Of a stretch of 64,000 nucleotides of DNA, positions 11,697-56,847 are shown piece after piece. Under the pieces are notes generated by a model, which ran no database searches, was not told the DNA's origin, and saw only the letters and a program-made list of their open reading frames with translations. Both the position numbers and the translations under genes were made by a program. Numbering within the stretch: the first letter of the stretch is position 1; each line of letters begins with the position of its first letter. Source of the stretch: Paroedura picta (taxonomy: Eukaryota; Chordata; Lepidosauria; Squamata; Gekkonidae); assembly GCF_049243985.1 (NCBI RefSeq), contig NC_135376.1, forward strand, positions 42,575,001-42,639,000, read 5' to 3'.

Positions 11697-12665
11697 TAAT
11701 TTCTTGTAGAATGATCTTCCACAGCACAAGAGCATCAATATCTTGACTTTTGATATGATAAAATAATAATAGAACATTGATAGAAGAATAGCAGATGAGC
11801 AATGGATGCAGATTATTTATACATGATAATTAGGAACATATTTTCTGGCTGAAATCAAATATGCATATCTATCCAGTAGACACTGAAGATGACATATTAC
11901 AAGATTATCCAAAAATAGAGTCAATCTTTTCATGTATGCCTTCAGTCTTGGTTTAAAAAAAAGTTTCAATGAATAAGGCCCATTCCCAGGAAATGCTGAA
12001 TCTACAAGCACAATGGTTTGACACTTACACTATAACAAATAGTATAGTGACTATGGTCTGATGGTTAACACCAGTTAACCATCAGACCACCAACCAAAGT
12101 TGGATGCTTTATGATGCAAATCTATAACATTGCTTGTGTTAGTTAATTCTGAAATGTATGTATAACATGTAGCGTTTTATTGCTGTAGTGTCCAATTTAT
12201 GCTTAACTTTTCAGATATCTTTGCTGTTGCACTAATCTGTTTCAGCTTATATATATTAGGAAAAAGAAAGGATGAAGAGTATTTTGTGCACAGATCAATT
12301 GATCGACCCATTAGTATGCTGCATATAATGAAAATTGCCATATACACAAATTATTCTTAAAATAAGAAGTTTGTACTTTTGCAAAACCATATTTCATTGT
12401 AGTTATTTCTTATTCCAAGAAAATAGTTACTGTAGCATGTTACTGTGAAAATCAGTCTTTGTTCTCAAAGAATAACCTACCTATGTAATACATTTCTTGG
12501 TCCCATGTTACTGAAGGCTTTTCATTTGAGAATGCCAATTGTGACTTGTTCACAGAATCAACGCAATACAGACCGTGTTGCCATTCTTTATTTTGCATGC
12601 AAAATTAAATAATATGTTGTTAGATTTTAATGGCTCAAGATACATTCATATTGGTTTTAGTGTGC

Positions 12666-12827
12666 AATAAATATTAATATTCAGCCACTCTCAGGTGTGC
12701 TCGCAATCTCTTCATTTGCAGAACAACCCTGAGAAAGATCATTTGCATAACCAATTATGTTCTGAAAGCAGCCAAATTGTCTGTACTTGTCCTTCTCCTC
12801 TCCAAGTTGTTGATATCCTGGAATAAA
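12666..12827 (+). terminator. KLHL24: Candidate KLHL24 polyadenylation signals
   Basis: AATAAA occurs at 12666-12671 (after GTGTGC) and at 12822-12827 (followed by a T-rich stretch). Both are canonical hexamers in unique AT-rich DNA well before the YEATS2 promoter. A further AATAAA at 13613-13618 is an alternative. Confidence 0.4.
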
Positions 12828-13680
12828 GATTGATTACATTACAATTTATTTAAAGCGTGTACCCCAAATTCTCTGAAAAGTCTAGTGCATTACTTTACAA
12901 CATATCAAGAAAATAAATCTCTTTTTAAGCACCTTTAAAAGGTTACAGTGGTGAGACCCATGAAAATGATTTGGGAATTTGACTTTGGCATATATAAATA
13001 TGGAATATTCTTGGAAGATTGTGGGCCTTGTCCTTATAACACTTCATGTAATTAACGTACAAATTTCTTGGTCTTAAAAAGCCTTTTAAATGCTCTAAAG
13101 TAGTCAAGGAAACATTCCTTCTCCACTCAGTTTAAAGTTTCATAACCAATATAAGATTGTCAGTACTATAGGGTAAATGGCAGCTAACCACACATGAAAC
13201 CCAGCAGGTGAAATCTTCCAGTTACAATTCATATATTGGAACTAGTAACAGCTATTGTGATAACTATTGTGTCACTCAGTTATGAACATATTACTCTACA
13301 CCATACTTTTCAGAACTATAACATTTCTCATTCTTGTAGTCTAATACAACAGTAAATATTTTAATGTTATTTTATGTACATGTATTTATAAATCTGTATG
13401 ATTTGGGGGTGATAGTTTTATATTAGTAAGGAAATGATTGCATAGAAGTCGTGCCCATAGCTACTGTGTATGGTATGTAGCCGTATTTAAGTGAGGGTGA
13501 AAAGCATGTGATCTCAGCTTATTTTGTATAGTTAATCCAAAGAATAGAGCCTGTATGTTTGTAAACAATCTATTCATAGTGTAATCTCTGCCAAAAACCT
13601 TAAAAAATCCAAAATAAACGTTAATTTGCATAACATTCAATTGTTCAGTTTTTCCTCTTCCATATGACTGGGATTCTGCC

Positions 13681-14447
13681 AACTTTGAATTTTTGTTCAA
13701 AGTTCTGACGTTAGATGACTATCTGGTCTTATATATATTTCTTCCCCCATTTTCACTGGGAGAAGAAATATATATTCATACCAAGTATTAGCATTGTGGC
13801 ATTGTTTCATTTATGAGTTGTCCTCATTTGCACTATAAGCCATTTGCAATACTTCCCAAATGAACCCCATCAAGGAAGAGAATTCTATTGAAGGGAGAAT
13901 TCCGATTCTGATTCTTAACTTGCCATCGCCTTGAAGCCCAGATTTTATTGAGGATGAAGTTGTTCCCTGTTCTTTATTCATTTCTGATGATTTGTGAATC
14001 CAACAAAAAACACGGAAGATACTATAAAAGCTCTCAACCCCAAAATAAAATTTGGATCACCACACACCATACCCCACACACACATTTTAGGTGACAGCCC
14101 ATCAAGAGGACATGTGCTGTTTCCTGATCCAAAGTTTACCTCTTGAGCCATCTGCTCTATAGTGGGGTGCTCTCAGGACAATCACAGATATTGGGACCAA
14201 GTTGCACAGCAAAACAATCTGTCCTCCAGGAGGATCTATGATGCTTCCTAGTTGATGGTGGGGTGAAACTCATTGAAGGCCTAGTGGAATATGTTCCGAG
14301 TTCTTTACCATGTGTCCGGACAATAAAAATGTCACTAATGTCAAGCAGGTATAGGAGAGAAATGAGTGGGCACAGCCATGAAGATGTTAGTGTGATGTGG
14401 GGCCATGCAGGGTGTCAATGATTGTACCATTGATCTGAAGTCACAGA
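13681..14447. other. KLHL24-YEATS2 spacer, unclassified
   Basis: No gene is seen. It begins with two hairpins (13681-13703, 13732-13774) and then about 600 bp of moderately GC-rich, repeat-looking DNA (TTTGGATCACCACACACC, CCTCTTGAGCCATCTGCTCT) that I could not assign to a family. It leads into the YEATS2 CpG island. Confidence 0.4.
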
Positions 14448-14599
14448 TTGTTTGCCACCAAACTTGAAGTCGTTCTGGTTGAGAAGAAAATGGCAGCGTT
14501 TGGTGGAATGGTCCGTTGTGGTGGTGTCAGGAATCCTGCTGCAAATGGCTTGCAATCCAGCCCTGAGCCGCCTGACAGCCTGAGCAGCTTCATGATACC

Positions 14600-15320
14600 G
14601 GGCTGCGGAATCCCAGAGGGTCTTACCTCAAGGAGCATTACCCCCGCCGGGAAATTCAGAGAGGAGAGGGCTTGAATCCCGGTCCCCCCCCCCCTCGTTT
14701 ACAGCCCTGCACGCATAATAGAGTGCGCCTGAAAGGTGGGGGGGGGAGAGGAAAGCAACTCCATCACCAACACATCCCTCTACCTGAGAGGCTTGCACCA
14801 GCTGCATTTCTGCACCAGCTAAAACCTCTGCCCGGAAACCCTGTGGCCAGAACACTCTCCCCTCCCGAGCCCTCAAGGCCGGCGCCGCCGACACCCGGGG
14901 AGCCGAGAGCAAGAGCCACAGACGGCGCGGGCATGTGCAGCCCTTCCAGCCTCTCCCTTGGCCCGCCCCTTTCTCGCTCTCCGGCTGCGCAGCCGCGCCC
15001 CCTCGTCGCCGTGACGGGCAGGCGAAAGAGCACGGAGTCGATGGCGGCTGCGCGTTGCGAGCGGTGGCCTCGCTGAGCGCTGGGCTGGTGGCTGCGGAAG
15101 CGCCGGCCTTCCAGGGTGCCTCTGAGCCAGTCGCTGAGTTGCGCGCACGGAGCCGGAGCTTGATGCCTCCTAGGCCGGGAAAGGGCCCCAGAGGTGAGGG
15201 GTGGGCTCCGTGGGGAGGGCTTGGCGTCGCGCTGCTTTGCAGGAGGGCTTGGGGGAGATGCCTCCAGGGTCCTGGCTTGCCGTGGGGTCGAGAAGCGAGG
15301 GAATGCTCCTAGCTGTGCCC
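14600..15320 (+). promoter_or_regulatory. YEATS2: CpG-island promoter of YEATS2
   Basis: Strong rise in GC and CpG compared with the AT-rich flanks. GC boxes are visible (CCGCCCC type near 14962-14970), as is a YY1-like GATGGCGGC at 15039, typical of TATA-less housekeeping promoters. No TATA box is seen. Overlapping open frames on both strands here (up to 209 codons) are what GC-rich DNA produces by chance. Poly-C and poly-G runs lie at about 14685 and 14739. Confidence 0.75.
15040..15193 (+). other. YEATS2: YEATS2 noncoding exon 1 (5' limit estimated)
   Basis: The CpG island contains a good donor, CCCAGAG|gtgagg, with GT at 15194. It is the natural first donor for the gene. The start is estimated from the YY1-like element, which usually lies just downstream of the start site. 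No coding frame joins it to the ATG exon. Confidence 0.55.
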
Positions 15321-16176
15321 AGATCCTGACAATGTTTCCTTGGAGGTGGCTCCATTGATCAATCCTAGATAACTTAATTCCGGGTCTGGGCATGCAGCTT
15401 ACCTCTGCAGCCCAGACCTGGCCGTGTTTACGTTAAAGTTATCTCCATAGATGGCAGCGTGAGTTGCTTTTGAATAAGTTACACGTGCATCCTAAATCTA
15501 AACAGTTAGGAGCACATGTTCAAAATCAGTGGCGTTAGGTATGCCTCACTGTTTACGATAGAATTGCAATCATGCAGACTGATCCTCTGTTTGCTGAATT
15601 CAATGGAAATAAGTATGTAGACGTAATATTTCTAGCCTGATCCCAACATCCTCTTTATTCAGTTTGGAATATAGTAGTGGGCAAACAATCAGTTAAGTTT
15701 GTTTTTTTTGCAATAATCCATGGACAGTATACTGTAGTTTGTTTGTTTAAATTAAATGAAGCATCCAGCAACTACATAAAACATGCTGTGTCTTGATGTA
15801 CACCTTCCTGTGCTCAAGCGTGCCTGCAAGATTCTTGCAAAGTTGTCACAAAGTTGAAGAGTGCTCCCCTTGGTTGAGAATGGGAAGTTGAGGCTAAATA
15901 GCTCCTCTGATCCTGAACATCAGTTCTCAAGTCTCTGCAGCACCATCATACTGGTGACCCCTGTGCCAGAGTAACATGTTTTGTGGCCATGCTTTAGGTT
16001 AGCACCTGTTCTAAAGAAGTGTTGGTTGAAAGAAAAGTTTCAAATGCCATATTTTACTTTCAGGTCTCCTTGGTTTTGATATTATAAAGGCGAGTTGTAA
16101 GGTTACTGTCAAGGATATGTAGCTAAATTTGTGCAATAGAATGTATTCTAAATGTTTTTGCCCCTATTTACAACAG

Positions 16177-16292
16177 GTTTTCTTTCATATAACTGGGAAG
16201 ACTAAAGAAATTGAGATATCGTGAATGAACGCTGCAATCTCCTGGAAGAGCTAGGAGAAAAAATTGAACTGTACATCTCTGTTACATCCAGG
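16177..16292 (+). other. YEATS2: Possible second noncoding 5' exon of YEATS2 with a short uORF
   Basis: A 116-nt segment is bounded by an acceptor (TTTACAACAG at 16167-16176) and a donor (CCAGG|gtaaga, GT at 16293). It contains an upstream ATG at 16225 followed by nine codons and a stop at 16252-16254. If spliced in, the small uORF could lower translation of YEATS2. This rests on splice signals alone, so it may be alternative or absent. Confidence 0.45.
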
Positions 16293-16582
16293 GTAAGACA
16301 TTACATATTGCTTTAATTCCATTTAGAATTGCCTTCCAGATTTTCTCTGTGTAGGGGGTGTATTGGCAGAGAGCATGTATGTTATTTCTATAGCCATTCG
16401 TTATCAAAAGTGAATAGGAAAAGGATTGTCTGTGGTTGGGTTGTGGCTGAGGACATGATTTGCAGTATTGGAGGTTCCTCACAAACTATTTCTGCCCTCA
16501 CTGCCATTTAAGAGGATTATATTTGTACTTCCAGCACTGTGCACTGTAAAAGCCAAGGAAAATCCATAAAAACATCCCTGCC

Positions 16583-16610
16583 ACATTCATTCATACATAC
16601 ATACATACAT

Positions 16611-16646
<36 letters not shown>

Positions 16647-16660
16647 GTGTGTGTGTATGC
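16583..16660. repeat. Compound microsatellite (ATAC)n(AC)n(GT)n
   Basis: About ten ATAC units, then about ten CA units, then CGTGTGTGTG and TATGCATACATG. The CA run followed by a GT run is itself an inverted repeat able to fold back. In the YEATS2 5' intron. Confidence 0.9.
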
Positions 16661-16896
16661 ATACATGTTTTGTGTGGTTGTTGCTGGTGGATTTTTGAAG
16701 GTACTTACAATTAGTAATGGTACACTTCTCCCCCACTCTTGGGGCATTTTGGGGAGACATGGTTTCTAAAGGCTTTGCAAGTTACTATAAAATAGCACAA
16801 CTTAGTTATGCCTCTTAGAAAGGGGCTCTCTCTGAGATGGTTGTGTCTGACTCTTGATTCCCCCTCCCCCCCTTCTTTCCAGCATAGAGGCCAAGC

Positions 16897-49710
<32,814 letters not shown>

Positions 49711-51195
49711 TCTGGGCTGAAAAGTGACACGAAGGCTAAAAGGAGGACCTTGTCACAATTTATTTGTCTAAATGCGGACTTTAGTTCTGAAGAGCTAGAT
49801 TACCTTGCAGTAACAAGATACTTGAATACTACAGTGTTCTAATTTGGGGAGGGGATTTTTTTTAAGAAACAGAATAACAATTCTGATTAATCCATTAGAT
49901 CATGGCCATTACTGGGTATGTGTTTCTAGTATGAAAATTATTCATTACATAGGGCCCCTATAAGAATAATCTAGAGATGCCTTTTGGAGGGCAACAGCCC
50001 CTTGCTTGGAGGTGAAAATCATAGTCAAAGACAATGATCGACTTCCCACGCAGGTACTCCCTTAGAAGTCATTGGTGGGACAAGTATACTTGAAAGCTGA
50101 GAACAATTATCCAGTTGTAGTGCAAAATGAATGAAGCAAACTCAGAACAGCTCTTCATTGATGGAAGCAAAAGTGCTAACCCGTCTCAGAGTTCAGGTTG
50201 GAATTATCTGCAAGATTATCCCAGCTGATTATCTGAAATCAGGTGGCCCCAGGAAGTGGTCACATGGCTTGACGCACTTGGTTGGGCAATAGATGTTGTC
50301 ATTCATGCTGCAAGTGATCATAGTGTGCCCCTCTGTCCTGTGGACTGCCATTGGCTTGAGACCTTGTGCTTAGCCAGAAAATAAAAGCGCTTATTGTTGG
50401 AGAGCTGCCTGTTTTTTGCTGTGAGCAAACCTTACTCTGCTTGCTGACTGAAAATAAATATTCCTGATCATAGGAATGATTTAGCCCACATTAAAGTAGG
50501 CAGTTGGGACAAAATAAAATGGAGGGGAATCTGTTTCCTTCACGCCTTTGCTAGCTTCACATTTATGGCGGTTAGCATCTTTATGGATTATGAGCTTTAA
50601 CACTCCAGATACTAAAAATGAATTTTGAAATACACAAAAGCAGTACTGTCCATATATGGCCTCTTCCAGTTCATGAAACTCATAGGCCCATTAATTGGCA
50701 TTTAACTAACCCGCTTGTATCATTTTTACTGACGATCATTTGATTTTTTTTTTCTTGTAGGAAAGTTAATTTATCATATTCTGTTCAAAATTGATCATCT
50801 GTCTAATATTATAGACTGCTTTTTGAAAAGTGGCTCTTGACCCTTGTGGGAACAAAGGTGCTACTTCTCAGTGGACTTGAAAACATCTGTCCTGTCAAAA
50901 TCTAGCATGCATCAGATTTAATTTTTCATTTAAGTTTTCTTTTTATTGGAAAATAGAAACATTGTCTAGCAATTACGATACGACTAATTTTTAGCAAAGG
51001 TTAAACTAAATTAATGCAGCTTTCACATACACAAATTGTTCTTGCTATAGCAGAGCAAGACTCTTCCAGTCAGTTGAAGACTACCTTAGACATGGTTGTC
51101 CAAACTGGTCCATTGCTTAACTCTTCTGCATTGCCTGTACTATAATGTATAATTGTGTAAAATACATTTTACAATAAATTTTCTTTGTTAAATTT
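49711..51195 (+). other. YEATS2: YEATS2 3' UTR
   Basis: About 1.48 kb of AT-rich, repeat-free sequence runs from the TGA stop to a canonical AATAAA at 51173-51178, followed by a T-rich downstream element. There is no competing AATAAA close by except AAAATAAAAG near 50380 and AAATAAATA at about 50453. Confidence 0.8.
51173..51178 (+). terminator. YEATS2: YEATS2 polyadenylation signal
   Basis: AATAAA sits 1.46 kb after the stop codon, with T/GT-rich sequence directly downstream (TTTTCTTTGTT, then GGGGTTGGGC), the usual layout of a vertebrate cleavage site. Confidence 0.75.
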
Positions 51196-51483
51196 TATGG
51201 GGTTGGGCTTTTTTTCTTGCTCTGAGACCGTACTGCTCTCTTGCAGTGGGGAGAGGATTGACAGGTCCCATTTTAATGCAGACCTCTTCCTTGCTACCTT
51301 GTGCCTCTGACCAGATGGATCACCTCTCATCACTCCCAGAGGCAGATAATGTTGCTTATTCTTCTACAGCAGCAACAAAATTCACTTTGTCACAGAGCTG
51401 TCAATGCCAGGAGGAAGGGGGGAGGGAACTACAGAACTACAGGGGGAGGGGACTACAGAAATGGATGAGAGTTCGCTTTAGAC

Positions 51484-51589
51484 CAAAATTCAAACTGCGG
51501 CCCTCCAGATGTCCATGGACTACAATTCCCAGGAGCCCCTGCCAGCGAATGCCATGGACATCTGGAGGGCCACAGTTTGACTACCCCTG
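51484..51589. mobile_element. Palindromic hAT MITE with one shortened arm
   Basis: A 106-bp member of the same family as 56848-56983, with a perfect 8-bp duplication CTTTAGAC (51476-51483, 51590-51597). The left arm is complete; the right arm lacks about 30 bp next to the centre. It carries one ACTACAATTCCCAGGAG motif at 51519. Confidence 0.8.
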
Positions 51590-52308
51590 CTTTAGACCAA
51601 ATTCACATGAGATAGCAGTTATGAAAAACAGACAGATTTAAGTGAACGTTTATCAGGTTTCACTAGCAATGGGGCATACATCACATCCCAGCTTTCCTGT
51701 GCTTTATATTGAGTGGGGGATTTTTGACCTTTGCTTCCTTCCCCCAAAAGGCAGATTTCTGCATAAATTTTATTTTTGAAGTACTGTTTTAGCTATCCTG
51801 TTAGTCTCCTGGGAAACCTTTGAGTTGAAAAGAAGGTATAAATTAAAATAAAAAAAACCTTGAACTTTAGTCTCATATAGACTTCAGTATTCATATTGTA
51901 CTCCTTTCACCAAATTCATATAACTGTTAAGCAACAGGGATCTCTGAGTATTGTACAGAAATCTTATCAGGACACCCCATATAGTGCCTTCTCTCCCCTG
52001 GATGCCTATTGAAAGCCCCTCCAGCTACGAAACAGAAGCAAAGAGGAATCTGACATCTGTTGTGAAGAGGAAGAGATCTCAGACACACATGGAGATATCT
52101 GAGGGCAAGGAAAGTCTGGTGACTTTCAGCTCAGCTCCCCTCCAAGCCCAGCATATTTTATTGGCGTCATTCGCACATAACATGTATCCATGTATCACTT
52201 TTGGCCTTCAGGCCTGTACTCCAGCACAGAATCTTCTTGCATGTAAGCGTTTATCTATTGTCCTTTGTACTCTACTTGCATTGCGATAACAGCAATCCAG
52301 TTAGCAAT

Positions 52309-52331
52309 ACACACACACACACACACACACT
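52309..52331. repeat. (AC)n microsatellite
   Basis: Uninterrupted AC dinucleotide run of about 11 units in the intergenic spacer. Confidence 0.85.
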
Positions 52332-54140
52332 AGACCTGCACCACAACATCCATAACCGAAGCACCGAATATCATGCTGAAGTCAGAATATCTGCAAAGTA
52401 TCCTGTCAACTATTGCTGGCATAGCTCTTAAATGTTTCCACTCTCTAGTTCCACCAGAGGCCCTTGGGCCTCCCCAGTATTTGTTTCTTGTGTTACCCCT
52501 GCAGACAGCTGTACAACAGTTGTCAATAAATCAGGTAGCCTTAAAAATAAAATGATGCTCCACTTTGTGTTGACCAGTAGCTTCTCTAAAATACCTTATG
52601 AATAAGTTGATAGTAGAAAGAGGTCAGTTTTTAAATTGATGTAAGATAGCGAGGCTTGAAGGACATGTTGCTATAGCAACCAACTTCCAGCAAAAAAAAA
52701 GCTTTTTAAAAAACACTCTTGAGTTGAGAGAGGAATTGTAGACGTGATTCACACATTGAAAACAATGAGAACAAGGGCACTGCGAGCTCGACACAGTTTA
52801 TGTACACACTGAGCAGCTGTGATTATGGGATCTACTCGACAGAACTGCCAACTCCACGTTGGAAGATTCTTGAAGATCCAGGGGCTCCAATCTCTGGGAA
52901 CTCTCCAGGCCTCACCTGCAGGCTGGCAACTCTATTACAAGGACACAACCAAACCTAGTTGTGCAGTTATTACATAATAACCTGCATGTGGAGGTGGGAT
53001 CCATACTCTACTACTATACTAAAGTGCTTCTCAGGTATGAAATGGCCTTTTAAAAATTGAAGGGTTTTTTAACCTCATAACCATTTAGTTTCTTCTGCTT
53101 TACTATGGCAAGAAGCACCACTGTGCCTGCATAATATGACTCCTGTGTAATCCTACTTTTGTATAAAGTTGATGAAGCCGTTCTTGGAGACCTTTCCAAG
53201 GTCACTTATCTTGATTTTTAAAATACCTAAGCATTCTGTCATAGGAAGTGAGCATATCTGCACGTGTGCCTCAGAAGAACAGATGTCCAGTTCACATTGG
53301 GTACACGCAGTGGGCATCTGCTAACAGATACCTGTTCAAGGATGTCATCAGTGTGGCACCACTAAGCACACTTAAAATGCACAGTGTCCACAAATAGGAG
53401 GATAAAGACTTGGCAAACAATCCTTATTTATTACATTTGTATACCGCCCTCCCCTGAGGCTCCCCTTAAATAGCTTGGCTGAGATCTGATAGAACACAAA
53501 ACTAGGACAAGACACAGCAGGTGTTTTAAACACAGGAGGCTAAGCAGACCTCAGAGCTGACCATGACAAGCTTTGTTATAAACAGAACTATGTCTGCAAA
53601 ATGTGAAGGCCAAGTCTTTCCTTCTAGTCCAGTGGTTTCTCCCTATAGTCTTACTGGACCACAGGCTTCTGGCTGTTACTTCTGTTACTATTTAAAGTGG
53701 ACCCTGCTTCCACCTGGGGCCATGCTTCAGACCAGACATATAAACCATGTGAAGACTACTGCCCTGGTCTAGTGCGAGACATTATGAGAAATGGGATTCC
53801 CATGTAGAATGGCCTTCACAAGAACATACAACACTGTTCAGTGTAACGGGACCAGTGGAAAGTACGAGCCGATTCCAGCCAAGTTCAGAACCAGACGTCC
53901 CAGTCCCAAGCTGATTACAATTTAAGGGAAGGGGAGAGAAGAACTCTAACAACACACCAATGGATGTGCAGCTTTCAATTAATCAATTAACTGATTTGTA
54001 GCCTACCTTTTTCACTGAGACCTCTTGACTAAACTATAGCTTTTCTACATCAGGGCACATCTTTCCTATATACACTTGTAACACTCCGAACATTTCCATT
54101 AGAATAAAAACCGAGAAAAGAACCTGTAGCCAAAATACTA

Positions 54141-54146
54141 TTTATT
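54141..54146 (-). terminator. MAP6D1: Candidate MAP6D1 polyadenylation signal
   Basis: TTTATT on the + strand is AATAAA on the minus strand, in AT-rich sequence. It is the first convincing hexamer outside repeats after the MAP6D1 stop codon. Confidence 0.4.
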
Positions 54147-56246
54147 AAATTATTTTTACTCCATAAAATACAAACTTTATGTTTAATTGTGTTGCTTTCA
54201 TCTTTTCTTAAAATAAATATATCAAATTAACAACTTAAACCAAATAGGCAGAATGGACAGTAATTTGTTAGAGACTGCAATTAACTGAACTAGTCAAAAA
54301 CTGTTTAAAGAAATCAGAAAAAGATCAATCAAGCAGTACTAACAGATTTGTTTACTCAGAAACATTCAACATGCAAATGAGAATATTTTAATTTAAGTTC
54401 CTGAAAATAATCAAGATTCTTCCCCCACTCCTCAGGAAAATGTTCCCACTATGAAACTTAAAAGAAACCATGTAGTCATTCATGCAGTTACAAAAAATAT
54501 GCTGGCTGGTCTCTAAAGAACAATGTCCTAGGGAAGTTTGTACATGTGTCACTCCAAAAGCATATCCACCTCCATTCTCATGCTGTCTGGGAAACTGCTT
54601 CTGAAATTAGAACATTCGCAAAGTAGTTTGTGAAATGGCATGTGGGTCTGGTGTTCAATGGGAAAACAAGCAAACAACTTCATAATAAATCTAGTTGAGC
54701 ATGCCTGAGCCCCTGGGCATATCTAAAGTAGTTCTTGGAATCCTGGCTGATGGACTCAATCAAGTTTGGCATATCTAAACCCACTGAAAACAATACAATG
54801 TATGCATGCAGCTATACTGATCAATCAATGGGATTTGGGTATGCCACTATATTTCTCTGAATCACATTGAACCATGATGAATTTGTTTAATGTGCATCTC
54901 ACCACTTAAGAAAGAGGTAAAGAATGATGGTCCATTGGCAGCAATATTTCATTCATTCTAATGGGCCAATGTCAGATTTGAGAACTCTAGCCCGGAACTC
55001 TCTGGGACTCCAGGGCCAGTTTATCCATGTATCACATGCAAAAAGCCCCACACTTCCATGGATCAGGGCCATAGCCTCTTTCCTCCCCCCTTTAAGGACA
55101 CTCAGAGTGACACCCCTTTCCACTGGGCCCCTCTGCCCCGAGTCTAGCGGCTCCTGCTACAATTGTACTCTGCTAGGGCCCTGGAAATCCTTAACCTGGC
55201 TCTGGTGCTACAGGCCATGCAAATCCTTAAACCACTCCCGCTAAGAGCTCTAGTCACCTATGGAGCCATCCTGGTTCTGAAGTCCAGTGAAATTCATCTA
55301 TGAGTAGAAGATTCATATACACATCAGAGAGTCCATAGGGACATGCTAGGGTCCCTGAGATCAGGGCAACATGAATGAAAACAAATGATACTTTATAAAT
55401 CTTCCAGATAAAAACATACAAACAATCTACGAGGAACTGAGTTATCACTAAGAAATAGTTTCTCAAAAGAGATGCTAGACAAGGGTTAACTGGTTGACAC
55501 TATACAAAAATCATTGATAGAATAACATAACTTTAAAATTATTCCAGTGTGTAATATTCAGTTCTCTAGTACTGGCATTACTGATGTACAAGCAATAATT
55601 GCAAGATTTTCAAGGCAATAAATTTCCTACCTTATATATTGAAAGAGTTAATAAAATAGTAGGTGTACTCTTTTTAATGGAAAAAAATCCATCATCTTTA
55701 TATACATTATTTACATTCACATTAAATTGCACTGTGACAACTTAAGTTGGTCATTGCTTTAGAATGGTCCATTTCAATTATCTAAATTAAACCAATTAGT
55801 GCTACCATGTCCCAATAAATGTTGGTACCATGACAGGAATGTTGCAGTTTCTTTTCTGTTGCTGCTGTTGTGTTGTGTTGTTTTCAAAATTTAATGACCC
55901 TTCCCACACAAACACAAGTACACTGCATTAAAAGCTAACTTGAGGCTTCAGAATAATAGTCCCAAGGCTTTAGAATGCAATTTTTGAAAAAGTACATAAA
56001 TGCTCCTCTTGCCAGTGAAATTAAATTTCTTTTTGTAAGCTTTTCAATGATATATCAAGCCTTATAGAGTCAGATGTTACCCATTTAAGCTAGGAAAGAT
56101 TTATTGCTGCTGCAGTCTAATGACTGGATCCTGCTTTTAGTTGTATTTGGATTATTTATAATCCTTACTTTTTTGGGATGCTTTAATTTAAGACTCTGTG
56201 GGGCTGTGTTACAAAATAAATGGCCACCTGCACTTCTAAACTTTCC

Positions 56247-56447
56247 ACTTTATTTAATTTACATCCCGCCTTTCTCCCCAATGGGGACCCAAAGCTGCTT
56301 ATATTTTATCCTCACAACCTTATTAGGCTGAGAGCCTGTTAATGGCCCAAGGTGACCCAGCTAGATTCCATAGCACAAGTGGGGATTTGAATCCAGATCT
56401 TACAGATACTAGTCCAACACTCTTAATCACTACACCATACCAGCTCT
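56247..56447 (-). mobile_element. tRNA-derived SINE (family B)
   Basis: Minus strand: AGAGAGCTGGTATGGTGTAG head, GGATTCAAATCCCC box B, GGGTCACCTTGGGCC body and TTTGGGTCCCCATTGGGGAG tail ending in a GCGGGATGTAAAT motif. Within the probable MAP6D1 3' UTR. Confidence 0.7.
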
Positions 56448-56567
56448 CTCCTAATTTAATTATCCTTTAGTTTATTGAAACATTATAATTCATTCTGGAT
56501 AAAGCCTAGAATACAATTAGTCCCTTCCTGTTGCAGAAATGTTTCAACAGTGCCAGCATATTTATTT

Positions 56568-56765
56568 ACCGGGCGGCATGTGTGTAAGATAACCAGGAGA
56601 TCCTAAGGCTGCCTGGCTGCCAGGCAAGAGACATTTAAAGGTGATTTGCTATTGCCTACCCCCATGCCTAGATCCTGGTATTCCTTGGACGTCACCCTTC
56701 CCTGCTTACTTTCTAAGATCTGATGGGCTTGGGCTTGCCCAGATAGGGTACAGCACCAGCGGGAG
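56568..56765 (-). mobile_element. 5S-rRNA-derived SINE, minus strand
   Basis: Minus strand: CCCATCAGATCTTAGAAAGT then AAGCAGGG, a diverged promoter, and GGCAATAGCAAATCACC followed by GTCTCTTGCCTGGCAGCC. Third copy of this family in the window. Confidence 0.6.
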
Positions 56766-56847
56766 CAGGAAGATAATTGTTTAAATAAAGGGAATTTTTA
56801 ACTAGCTTCAGAATATGAAAGATTTGGTTTCAGTCAACTCCATAGGT

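Larger units (their letters stand above)
7309..12850 (+). other. KLHL24: Probable KLHL24 3' UTR (far end uncertain)
   Basis: After the stop at 7306-7308 there is AT-rich, non-coding DNA with AATAAA hexamers at 8179, 12666, 12822, 12912 and 13613. KLHL24 transcripts in other vertebrates have a long 3' UTR, and 11.7-13.7 kb is low in repeats and AT-rich like a UTR, so I infer an end near 12.7-12.85 kb or 13.63 kb. Insertions inside it include two Helitron-like elements (7858-8113, 8296-8683), a tRNA SINE on the minus strand (9856-10125), a CR1 fragment (10165-10360), a CR1 tail (11076-11152) and a SINE with a 12-bp duplication (11419-11696). Which hexamer is used cannot be decided from sequence. 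Confidence 0.5.
51196..54119. other. YEATS2-MAP6D1 intergenic region
   Basis: A 2.9-kb tail-to-tail spacer. It holds a palindromic hAT MITE (51484-51589), a LINE-tail-like stretch (about 51780-51860), an (AC)n tract (52309-52331) and a degraded repeat (52845-52938, GCCAACTCCA...TGGCAACTC ends). Near 53425-53470 is a TATACCGCCC segment typical of LINE/SINE 3' ends on the minus strand. I see no gene in it. Confidence 0.6.

Noticed and set aside
12054-12089. microRNA precursor
   Set aside because: The stem is only 16 bp with a 4-nt loop, too short for a pre-miRNA.
14448-15393. Several long overlapping frames on both strands (up to 209 codons) at the YEATS2 promoter
   Set aside because: They lie in a CpG island where stop codons are rare, mirror one another and show no recognisable domain.
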